Assembly (NCBI GenBank): GCA_963210315.1
Contig: OY723267.1
Span: 2,159,646-2,223,645, forward strand
Direction of reading: 5' to 3'
DNA length: 64,000 nt
DNA from: Rhynchopus euleeides
Lineage: Eukaryota; Euglenozoa; Diplonemea; Diplonemida; Diplonemidae
Numbering within the stretch: position 1 is the first letter of the stretch; the number at the start of each line of letters is the position of its first letter. Positions 54,501 to 64,000 of this stretch are shown piece by piece. The notes beneath the pieces are model-generated. The model saw nothing but the letters and a program-made list of their open reading frames with translations. It had not been told where the DNA came from and searched no databases. Made by a program: the position numbers and the translations under genes.

Positions 54501-56574
54501 CTGATGGCGTGTGGGTGTGAGGGTCTATACATGAGGTGGGTTTCATTCAGGCCTGTAGGGTGACTCTGCCACTGCCACCCTTACACTCGCAGGTGCGAGG
54601 CTCGTCTTGTGGATATGCTGAAGGATCGTCTGCGGACATGTGTGCGTGCGCCGCAGTGGCCTGTGGTAATCAACCTGCGCCTGGCGTCGTCCACAACAGT
54701 GCAGAAGACATTCGAGCAGTTCCGACGCGATGTCGAAGGTGTGGAGGATGAGTCGACGGAGGACGTGCGGGCCGGCAGCAAGCTGCAGGAGGACACGCGG
54801 TCCTCGAACGATTTGTTCATCTACTTTGGGTCCACGCTTGCAGGGCGCAGACAGGTATGATATCCATTTGGCTTGCAGACCACACCCAATCGACCTGTGT
54901 CAGCCCCGGTCAAGCCCGGCAGTCAGTTCGACTGCAGTGTGTCAGGGTTGCTTGCAGTCCTCTTTTGCGGCTTCCCGTTGGGATGGAGTGGGGAAAAGGC
55001 TGGTTCAAACCACTCAAACCACTCACGCGTTGCACCCACCTGCCCCACCTTGCAGCCCGACTACGACATGGTTGCGCAGTACGGCATCAAGAAGGGCATC
55101 CACATCCTTGGGGTGGACGACGCGGAGGACGAGATGGTTGAGACAGCAGGTGAGAAGCTCGTTGCCTCGTGGTATGCAGCTGGTGGTTGTCTTGAGGTGT
55201 CGAGGTGTTATGGCCTTCACAGTATCCCTTGTCTTATGGGAGACAGCGAAGGCCTTCATTCGAAGGCCTGGCTGCCTGTGACGCCCAAAGAGTCGCCAGA
55301 AGGGTTTGTGCAAACAATACAATGGCCGGCAGTTGTTTCTCATGTACTACCGCCACACCACAGCTACTGCAACGTGCTGCTCGGCAACGTCTCCAACGAG
55401 CAGGAGGAGAAGAGCTGCTGGATCGCCATGTCCAACACCGACACCTACTTCTGCCTGGACCTCAACTACAGGCCACGCGAGGGCCGCCGCTCCAAGGTGC
55501 CTCTCGCCTACCTCGCGTCCCACAAAAACAGCGACCTTTCCAAGGTCGAGCTCGGTATGCACTTGGCCGCTCCTCCGGGGAACACCAGCTTGCCCAACCT
55601 GCCACCCTGCCTGCCAGCCCCCTCCTCCCTCCCTCCACCACCCACATCACAGGGTACTCCTGGCAGTACATGCGCTTGGTCTACGGCGGGGTCAACGGGA
55701 TGACCTACCTGCTGCTGCCCCGGTCCAAGAGCACATGCGTGCGCCTGCTCAGCTGCCTGTCCACCGCACGCGGGGCCAGCAGCACAGGCCTGATCACGGT
55801 GCACGGCTCCCCCTTTGCATCCCGCCCCCTCGTAGACGGGCAGGCAGAGCTGCGGGGCTACTTCCTTGTCTACATGCGGCAGGACCAGCTGGTGCAGCGC
55901 CGCAAGAACCGCGAGACCACCATGAGCTTCCCTCAGGACGTGTACCCGCTGCGCGAGATGGCGATGCCGATGCTGCCCGTCAGCATCGTGGTGACGAAGG
56001 ACGATGTAATGGTCGCCACCGACAGATACGCCTCCTGGCCCGACGGCGAGGTGGATGCAAACCGCTGGCACCTCGAGAAGCGCTCCCCCCTGGGCGACAT
56101 CGTGGGTATCTGGGCAGCCCGGGCAGCCGACGACCACGTCTTCCCCACCCGCTTCGAAATCGAGTTCGAAAGCGACAGCGACGAGAGGATACGATGGAAG
56201 TTCGCGGCCCAAACCCCCGCTGCCATGCGGGATTGCACACATCTCATCAAATCGGAGTACGAAAACAAGTGGGGTGGCGGCACGGTGAAGCTCAGTATGC
56301 ACCACCCCCACCCCCCACCCCCCTGCACCACCGTTCTTGTTTGCTGGAGGTAACCGCGGCAATGCCATGCCATGCATCCGGATTGTACGGCTCGTGCCCA
56401 TCCATAACTGACCTGTGTCGACCACCACCTCCCATTTTATGGAACGATTTCGCCTAGTTCAAGCCTCGTGTTTCCTCATCCCCAGTGAGAAAAGGCCCAC
56501 TGTGTCTCGCATGTTACTCAACCTCCATCATCATCCCCATCGCAGACATCGAGCCCTTGCAAGTTTCCGATTAG
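51557..56574 (+). CDS. Leucine-rich-repeat protein with C-terminal PH-like region
   Basis: Eight exons: 51557-52768, 52957-53096, 53319-54449, 54593-54854, 55056-55171, 55364-55554, 55653-56294 and 56546-56574. All are joined in frame by GTATGC or GTATGA donors; about 1240 residues. An in-frame ATG at 51524 would add 11 residues. LRRs are at about residues 190-320 (VRHLSLTQNKILQV, LVSLDLSNNEIASL, ITTLNLSKNRLQTL, LESLNVADNQLSQW). A basic stretch follows, RYKVVKKLVPKKKDDRR, then a disordered segment and a beta-rich region. The last 150 residues (PVSIVVTKDDVMVATDRY, FEIEFESDSDERIRWKFAA) resemble a pleckstrin-homology fold. LRR plus PH-like ends occur in scaffold proteins such as STK11IP or nischarin. 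Orthology is not claimed. Exon 8 could instead begin at the AG before 56486, which is also in frame. Confidence 0.75.
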
Positions 56575-57310
56575 CCGAGTGATTAGCTGAGGAGCTGCTG
56601 CATGCCTTCTGCTATGTGTGGCACCAACCCACACACGCCTGCCCTGCCTGGATGTACATTGCGACTAGCGGAGGGGCAGGATATGGTAGAGGAAGGGCGA
56701 GCGGAGGAGGTGTCTGCACAGCAGCATCCCCCCCCGCCCCCCCCTCCTCTGTGCCGCTGTCTCCTCCCCCGGCACCCTGCTCAAAGCAAAGGGTTCCCCC
56801 CTTCGCAAACGGCCCTCCTCCCTGACGGGAGGTCGGCTCTGTACCCCCCTTCCCCTACTTATCTACTTCAGCCACCCGAATGCTGCATCCCATGTGTCAG
56901 TGGACAGAGGGAGAGATGCGCCGTTTTTTTTTTGCTCTGGCTGGCGCTGGCTTGGCATAGCTGGAGCTTCAGAGCAGCACGCTATCATGCTCTCAAGATG
57001 GGGAGAGGGCGGGTACGGATATACCCGGTATATATGGGGGCCCTCGCTACCAGGTGTGACTGAGTGAGAAGAAGTGAGCCACGGCTCACTTCCCCTCACT
57101 GGCTGACGAGCTGTGACTGGTAGCGAGGGCCCCCTATGGTAGGTACATATATTCTCAGGGTGGTAGGGTTTTTGCCGGGAAACATCTCGGGATTGTACAC
57201 CGCGAAAAAAGACTGGTCTTATTCCGGCACCGTGCCGTATTTTTTTCCTAGCCCGTATTTTTTTCACCGTTGCTTCCCAGAAGGGAGGAGATGTGGGGGG
57301 GGGGGGGGTA
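56575..57310. other. Intergenic region with foldback repeat and G tract
   Basis: No gene seen. It contains foldback copy C and ends in a G run of about 14 followed by TA at 57309-57310, the left flank of E6. Confidence 0.6.
57036..57134. repeat. Foldback repeat F, copy C
   Basis: About 99 bases, the most complete copy. GGGGGCCCTCGCTACCAG at the left pairs with CTGGTAGCGAGGGCCCCC at the right, and the inner TGAGCCACGGCTCA forms the tip. Flanks read TATATGG and TATGG, a possible short target duplication. Confidence 0.9.
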
Positions 57311-58643
57311 GGGGGGGTCATAAGCCCCCCTAAAAACGTACAAATACCAAAAATTTCAACATACCATCAGAACCGCCCTAATACCTGATCTGACCCGAAA
57401 ATCCGACCCATACCCCCCCGGAAACCGTCTGGAGCCCACTTGTGACACCTGATGCGCACTTTTGTGATGATTTTTTGGGGTCCTAAAAAATGTACCTCAG
57501 TTTCGTACCTTGCCTTTGTACCTGAACCACTCCCGACCGCAATATTTCGTTCTTTGCCTTTTCTGCGGTGGTTCCGGCTCAGGTGGCACGATGTTGCCTC
57601 CCCAGTGCCTCGGCAAGGTCTTTCTTGTACCTGATTGGTGGGAATGTTGTGTTGTTGCGCCAGCTGAATGAGTTCAGCCACCTTCTGGGTGTAGTACACC
57701 ACGCAGTCTCAACAGCACGTATGAGAGTGTACCATGTGAGGACTCAACAAAGTCATTGGATAGGCATCTGCCTGCCGACTCAACCCCCACAGTGCGACCG
57801 CAAGATCGTCAGGGATGTCTCAACGCCAGGGGAATACTCTCCCCTGGCGTTGTACAACCCTACTCTTAATCCTCGGGTCCTCTCCTGGAGGCGGTGGTGG
57901 CGGGCCCGCAACGCTTCGTACTTCCGGTACGGACTGGGGTAGTCTGCCCGGCTGACCCGCTCATCGCTTCCTAGATCATCTGCTGCTCTGGAGCTGCCAT
58001 CACTCACTGCCCACATCAGTTGGTGTAGGGGTAGGAGCAGGAGGAGTGGGAGGAGTAGGAGTGCAGGTGACATCTTTCTTGGCCAGCAAGGAACGCCGCT
58101 TTTCGCACGTGCGTGCAGTTGATGCACCACTGCATATATCTGTCGTCACCACGTCCCACTCGCTCTCCTATGTACCCAGCCCGACGGAGCGCCCGAAATA
58201 ATGTCGCCTCACGGATGTCGTGTGCCGTTTTCTTCTGACGCAGGTCTGCCACAACGCTCTCTGCCGGGACCCCGCACATCTCCCGTTTGGCGAGCGTCTT
58301 TCGAGCAAGGTACCCCTCTGCAGCAGCATCTGACACCTCTGCGAGGCCCTAGGCACACGGCATGTGTTGCTCGGCGTGCTGGGTGAGCGTAGTGATACCC
58401 TTTCCTTGCAAAGAACGAAATACTGCGGTCGGGAGTGGTTCAGGTACAAAGGCAAGGTACGAAACTGAGGTACATTTTTTAGGACCCCAAAAAATCATCA
58501 CAAAAGTGCGCATCAGGTGTCACAAGTGGGCTCCAGACGGTTTCCGGGGGGGTATGGGTCGGATTTTCGGGTCAGATCAGGTATTAGGGCGGTTCTGATG
58601 GTATGTTGAAAAATGTGGTTTTGTACGGGCTTATGACCCCCCC
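57311..58643. mobile_element. Inverted-repeat element E6 (long TIR), related ends to E2
   Basis: TA at 57309-57310 and 58644-58645, with G runs outside both. Ends GGGGGGGTCATAAGCCC and its complement share GGGGGGGTCA with E2. Arms are about 240-250 bases (57311-57560 and 58408-58643). The middle (57561-58407) has two overlapping minus-strand frames and a perfect hairpin at 57821-57852 (CAACGCCAGGGGA paired with TCCCCTGGCGTTG). Probably a non-autonomous or decayed DNA element. Confidence 0.85.
57780..58336 (-). pseudogene. Possible broken ORF inside E6
   Basis: Two minus-strand frames overlap. The frame at 58336-58016 has MSDAAAEGYLARKTLAKREM then HDIREATLFRALRRAGYIGE and a CINC motif. The frame at 58130-57780 has SPYRKYEALRARHHRLQER. 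If real, they are one element-encoded protein split by a frameshift. The first part has the helical look of a small DNA-binding domain. I do not recognise a transposase, and chance open frames cannot be excluded. Confidence 0.3.
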
Positions 58644-58645
58644 TA

Positions 58646-60495
58646 GGGGGGGGGGGGAGGTTTATCCCGAGAGAGTTCCTGATGGCCCCTATGAGAAGAG
58701 CACAAAGCACATTCCGAAGATTAGACACCCCCACCAATCATGGGTCTTCACACTTTTTTGTGGACGTGACAGAGTGGCTGAGATATACCTGTATGTGTTA
58801 TGTTCATGTATGTTTTGTGCACGTGTGCCAAAAGCTCGAAGGGTGGAAGGGGGGTATGATGTGGAGATGGATCCGTGACAATCGGGGAGGGGGGGGGGTC
58901 CTGGATGGGTTGGGGATGTGTATCTGCACAGAGCGTACCTTATATTTGCGTTGTTTTTTCCAGCCAACAGCATTTTTCCCCCTTTTGGCCGCACCGAACG
59001 ATTTTCCGAGGCTCCAGTTGAAAAAAAAATGGAGGAACCCCTCTCAGATAGGTAGTGTGTATGTGTTCTCAGTGGAGATTGCATCGAGAGCAGGGCGCAC
59101 TCGGTGCGGCCTGCACTGCTGCAAAGACAAGTGTGGCAATGTGCTGTATGGCATAGTGGTGTGGTTACGATAGGCCTGGGTGGTGATTTCTGACTGAAGT
59201 TTCACCGGCGTGTTCCAAAAAAAGAATCACGTGTGCCAAGCACGTGTGCGTGGGATGTGGCATGATACGCCATCAGAGAGCTAACGCGTGTGTCTGCCAC
59301 ACCACCCCCTCTTTTTGCCACAATTTGCCCCACAGACCGAGTCCCGTCCCCCATTGTTTCATTTTTCCGCCCCGTTTGGCCGCATACATGCAACGTTCCT
59401 CACACGGGACACACCCTCCTCCCCAGGAGGTGCAATATGGCAGAGGCACACGCGGACGCCCCTCACCCCCCTTTTTTTTGCCCGTTAGGGGGCACTCGAG
59501 TGAACGAAGCGCAGAACCCAGCCCGGAAGCTCAGGCTGTGGTGCGCCCTCTCTTATTCCACCCGCTAGCCCCTGGCCTGCGTACATAATCAGCATTCGCC
59601 GGAATTTTCGTCTTTGATCCGCGGGAGGCAGTCGGGGGTGGGGTAGGGGGTTTGGTATGGATGTGTAGGAAGCGGGCCGCTGCTCCAAAAAATGATTCAC
59701 CGCAATGAAAAATCCAAACTTCAGATTTTTCTCCTGTTTTTTTTGTTATAGTTCGGGCGAAGCCCAACTACTGGGCCGGGGGGCAGGTGGGGTGGTTTGA
59801 GATGTTGTTTTTTGCGCTTTTTTTTTGCTGGATCTTGCAAATTTCGCTTCCCCGTCACCCCGACGGGGGAAGCGACCCATCTCATCCGTCGGGAAGAGAC
59901 GGGCTGCACGGGCCGTGCACCGCTTCATCGGTGCGACAGACCTGTCTCTCTGCCAGGGGAGAGGGGAGCTGTGCATTGTGTGGGCTGCCGTGCGTATGCA
60001 GTGGCATCGCATCAAGAGCAGGGTGCTCGCGAGTGCGGTTCGCCGCTCCTGTATTCCAAAGTATATCGCGTGTGCATGCACCCCCACATCCATTGTTGTG
60101 GGTGTGGGCAATTCCATGGAAAATAAACCGGCGAGAGAGCAGTTGCCTTCGACATGCTGGCAGTGCCAGCGTGCATGGGTGGCCCAGCTTTGGCACTGCC
60201 TTGCTAAACTAGCTACCCCGCCACTCCCAGGGCCTCCCATGGCTGCTGCCATCGCCACCCCCCGCGAAGGCTGCAAAAAAAACGGGCTGCAGGCAAGCTG
60301 CCCCCCTCCCCGCCTGTCACGGCTCGTCAGTCGTTATGTCCTAGCACCAACCGTGCTCTCTTTGATGCTGCCTCTACACTACACCCACCCCACACCCCCG
60401 CCCACTGCAGAGGCCGATTTGCACGTCTCAGGACGCTGCGAGACTAGCCCCACCTTGTGAGGTCGGGGCGGTGGGTGGGCCCAGGGGGGGGATCG
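58646..60495. other. Intergenic region, no gene seen
   Basis: G runs at 58646-58658 and 58888-58897. A dispersed repeat at 59081-59126 is related to the one at 41055. A strong hairpin at 59846-59873 is made of GCTTCCCCGTC and its complement. Open frames are short and without domains. Confidence 0.6.
60370..60410 (+). promoter_or_regulatory. Predicted acceptor AG before the CK2-beta gene
   Basis: C-rich tract ending CGCCCACTGCAG at 60410; another AG follows at 60484. The ATG is at 60496. The frame is open upstream to 60457, but the conserved protein does not need it. Confidence 0.45.
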
Positions 60496-62239
60496 ATGGC
60501 CGATCCCAAAGGAAAACGGTCAGGCTACAGCCGTATGGGGGAGGGGGATAAGGACGACGATGATACCAACATAAGTATCTACGACTCGCATGACGAGGAA
60601 GATGAGGAGGAAATACCTTGGATCAACTGGTTCTGTGCAGTCAAGGGGAACGAGTACTTCGTCGAGGTGGATGAAGAGTACATCAACGTATGCTGCAGGG
60701 TGTGGGCATAATATTGCGCGGTGTGTCGGGAGGTCAAAATACAAGGAAACACAAACAGACCTTCTTCCCGAAACACCCATCGGCCCTTGCAACTTACGTG
60801 ACACCCCATCTTCACACATCTTTCCCCCACAGGATGACTTCAACCTGACGGGACTCTCAGCCATGGTGCCGTTCTACGAATATGCGTTAGACATGATTCT
60901 CGACCTGGAGAGTCCCGGTGGTATGCACCCAACACACCCAAGGGTTGGGCAGCGAGCAGCGTGCCCTGCCCTGCGAGAGGTGGCCCTCTTCAGACAGGGC
61001 TCGCTCTGCCCCCCCGAAACACTCACGACCCCTCCTGCCCCCTGCCTTAGCAACGCTGATGGGCAGAACTCTGAACAGGATGGTCGGAAGGGCTGAGCGA
61101 TGGAGGGCCATACCCACCAGCAGGGGTTGTGTGCTGCCCTTTCTGTTCTTCTCAGCTGATGTGCCTTCTCTCCCCTTCTCTCCCTGTTGCAACCTTCTGG
61201 CAGTGCTGGAGGCACCACACCACACCACCACAACACAGAGGAGGACCTCACAGACGAGCAGCAGCACCTCGTCGAGTCGGCAGCAGAAACGCTGTACGGC
61301 CTCATCCACGCCCGTTTCATCCTGACGGCGAAAGGGATGAAGCTCATGGTATGCATTGCGCTGTTTGCTTCTGCCCCGTGTGTTGGGTTCGCCTTGTCCG
61401 TATTCCCTGTGTGGTGTGATTTTCCGCCCCTGTGTTGCCAGCCATCCATCCTTGTTGCTGATGCGCAGGAGGACAAATATCGGAATCTTGCCTTCGGGCG
61501 GTGCCCCCGCGTGATGTGCTGCGGGCAGCCCGTCCTGCCAGTGGGGCAGTCGGACATTCTCCGCGAGGCCTCGATCAAGGTCTTCTGCCCCAAGTGCGAA
61601 GACATCTACTACCCCAGGTCTGGCAAGCACAAGAGCCTGGACGGCGCCTTCTGGGGCACCACATTCCCGCATCTCTTCTGCCTCTGCAACTCTGCACTGT
61701 TCGCAAGTGTAACGAAGCCCACCCACTCCTACGTGCCGAAGATCTACGGTATGCCAGTGCTCCAGCAGATGTGCGCAGTTCTCTGAGGCTTATTGCTGTG
61801 TCACAGTGTGCGTTTTCTGGCAACACCACAGATCTTCAGGATCACCTTGCTTTGTGAAGCAAGCAGCGTGACGTGATGGGGTGTTCCTGGATGAGAACGC
61901 ATCCAACAGCCCTTTGATGCACACCCTCTTGATCCTGGTGCACCATACCCATAAAACAGCACTACCAAACACACACACATTATCCTTCTTGTTTAGTGCC
62001 AGTTGTCACCGACCGACCTCTGATGCCGCATCCACTGCACACACGCCACAGGCTTCCGGGTGCGGAAGGAGCGAGGTAAGGACCCTCTGCAGATAAAAGA
62101 AAAGGAAGCCGACCGAGATGACAAGAAGCACGACGCGTCCACAGCCCAGCCACAGTCATTCCTCGTCTCGTCCCAACAGCAGCAGCAGCAGCAGCAGCAG
62201 CAGATGGGACAGGCAGGTCAGTCTCACCACAAGGTGTAA
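60496..62239 (+). CDS. CSNK2B: Casein kinase 2 regulatory (beta) subunit
   Basis: Five exons: 60496-60687, 60833-60920, 61239-61348, 61469-61748 and 62052-62239. All donors are GTATGC and the reading frame is unbroken; 285 residues. The match to CK2-beta is strong: [51 protein letters not shown], then the zinc finger with Cys142, Cys147, Cys170 and Cys173, whose spacing (5, 23, 3) equals that of the human protein, and [15 protein letters not shown]2-beta dimerises through this zinc finger, binds two catalytic alpha subunits and steers substrate choice in nucleus and cytoplasm. It is longer than the usual ~215 residues: a 40-residue acidic N-terminal extension and a charged C-terminal tail with ten glutamines. 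The acidic part could mimic the autoregulatory acidic loop, which is inference. Confidence 0.96.
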
Positions 62240-64000
62240 CGTCTCCCGGGGGACGTGCTTGGCCCTGCCTCCCGCCCAACCCATCACCGCCCATCCCGGT
62301 GGTCATGGAGGTGTCGCGGCAGATGCAGCCAGTCTCTGCGTTTGCTGACAGCTTTGCGGGAGGACGAAGATGAAACCAAAGGGACGTGTGTGGCGGCGGT
62401 TGTGGTGGTGGTGGTGGTGCTACTCGCCTGCTCGCCCCCGCCCCCCACCCCGCCCCCCCTCCTGAGGGCTACCGGCTCTTCCCCCCTCCCCCCGCCCCCC
62501 TGGCCCAGCCGCACCGCCATCACCACACAGCCCCCCCCCCCCCCCGACCCCCCCCACCAAATCTCCCGCCCTTCCTCACTCTTTCAACACGCGCACGGTT
62601 CCTTCTTTGCAAGAGTCTTCAGATGCCTTAGTATGTTTCCCACACGCACGCACACACACACACACACCCCACACACCCGCACGCATGCGCCTCTAGCTTT
62701 AGTGGGGTGTTAATTAGACACGCATGCGCACAGCACACACACACCCTCAGATCCCCCTGACCCCTACCCCTGAGGCGTGCAGCTTATCCTCAGGAGAGCT
62801 GTGTATGGGGTGTGGGGTGGGACCTACTCGGGATGTAGCTCCAGCCCCTCCATCCCGACCCCCAGCACAACCGCCATCCATATGGCTCAGTGATTTGGTG
62901 CGCCTTTCTCTTCGGTGTGGCACTCCCCGCCCCCCCCGCAGGTAATGTGAGACAGATTTGTTGGTTTGATTTGTTAAAAAAATTATCCCCCGTCTCACGC
63001 CGGCGGTCGAATCAAAACAGGCAACTTTTTGGGTACGCCACCGCTCCGGTCGTCGCCACCAAAGAAGGCTGGGGCTGTTGCTGGCAGTGCCACCGAGACA
63101 CTGCAGCAGAATGGGAGACGTCACATTCTTCTCAGGATTGCCCCCCCCCCCCCCCCCCCCCCCCCAGCAGTCGGCGTTTTTCCTAATAAAATTGGGGAGA
63201 TGCGCCAAAAAAACACTGCAACTTCTTTCGTACCTGACCGGTAATATCACCCCCTCCCTGCAGTTGCATTTCCCAGCGGTGCGGGTGATGGGGGAGTTAA
63301 TGGTGTGTGTGAGGGGGGGGGGGTGGGTGGGTCAGTGTGGCTGCATGCGGGCAGCCCCGACTTCGTTTGTATGTTTTGTTTTGGAACCCCCCCTCACCCC
63401 CTCCCCCCCCACCCCCCCAAGGTACGTTGTCACCCGCACGCCACCGCCACACCCCCCCCTCGCCCCTCTCCAGTTCTGCGAGAGGTGGTGGTGGTGGGTG
63501 GAGGCAGCACCAGAGTTCGCTCGGTGCCACCTCCACCAAAAGTTTAACGTGTGGTGGTGGGGTGGGGTGGGGAGTTTAAAGCCTGGGCCTGCAACAGCCC
63601 CGCACGCACGTATTCTGCAGGAAGCCAGCGGGCCAAGCCACCACAGCAGGCAGGGCCAGGCACCTGCATATGAAGTACCCACCCCTCCGATTCACATTGA
63701 AAGGCCGAGCCCGCGTCTAGCCGGCGTGTTCGTTTCTTCTTTGGTGACTTTTTTTTGGCAAGCGGTCAGAAAGGCACAGGGGGCTCCCAAAAAAGCAAAA
63801 AAACGCGGGCATGATCAGACTTTGTTGAGGTGCAGTCTCCACTGCACAGCAAAGAGTAACGTGTGTGGTGGAGGCAGCACCAGAGCTCGCTCGATGCGTC
63901 CTACACTAAAGCTAAAAAGATTAGCGTGTGTGTGGGGAGGGGGGAGGGTTGTGTGGTGGAAGGTTTGCAACGGGGGGGGGGGGGGGGGGCAAACGGTGTG
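62240..64000. other. Intergenic region to window end
   Basis: No gene seen. Long C runs at 62528-62542 and 63139-63164, CA repeats at 62640-62680, and a G run at 63970-63989. Two copies of a short repeat, CAGCACCAGAG(T/C)TCGCTCG, lie at 63504-63522 and 63874-63892. Confidence 0.6.

Overview
The window looks like a GC-rich nuclear genome segment from a single-celled eukaryote. Eleven protein-coding genes can be supported and all lie on the + strand. Several carry spliceosomal introns, and the standard stop codons are used. The 5' splice site is strikingly uniform: GTATGC or a one-base variant at most of the 20 introns that could be placed. Upstream of every complete gene, usually 8-60 bases before the ATG, there is a pyrimidine-biased stretch ending in AG. 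One-strand gene order plus an AG acceptor before each start is what spliced-leader trans-splicing and polycistronic transcription would leave. A euglenozoan, and given the GC-rich intron-bearing genes perhaps a diplonemid, is therefore the best guess. No spliced-leader RNA gene is present, so the assignment is inference.

Layout, left to right. 1-1222: 3' part of an ankyrin/EF-hand-like gene. 1520-3426: two abutting inverted-repeat elements. 3644-7310: large coiled-coil protein with a Gln/Gly tail. 8584-11676: Cys-rich, mucin-like surface protein. 12321-13477: two 355-base direct repeats around a 447-base core, set in GT repeats, resembling a miniature LTR element. 13953-20308: a 5.2 kb inverted-repeat element next to a second, inverted copy of the 1.15 kb element seen at 2280. 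20311-24709: no supported gene. 24710-26404: E2-fold (UBC) protein. 27275-29264: IQ-motif protein. 29542-30762: IMP4 (Brix domain, small-subunit processome). 31864-32814: a protein resembling a decayed PD-(D/E)XK transposase-family nuclease. 33087-34229: TTAA-flanked element. 34854-40205: very large EGF-like multi-pass membrane protein. 40206-49742: about 9.5 kb without genes but with three inverted-repeat elements and two foldback repeats. 49743-50243: small secreted protein. 51557-56574: leucine-rich-repeat protein in eight exons. 57311-58643: another inverted-repeat element. 60496-62239: casein kinase 2 regulatory subunit in five exons. The rest to 64000 is low-complexity intergenic DNA.

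The genes do not form one pathway. IMP4 (ribosome biogenesis) and CK2-beta (kinase regulation) are housekeeping genes. The ankyrin, coiled-coil, IQ and LRR proteins are of cytoskeletal or scaffold type. Two genes encode Cys-rich cell-surface proteins. This mixture is normal for a polycistronic array.

The most interesting non-genic signal is the set of non-autonomous elements. Several sit at a TA inside a poly(C)/poly(G) tract, two pairs share a TA at their junction, and most carry dense subterminal arrays of short inverted motifs. No transposase gene is recognisable in the window.
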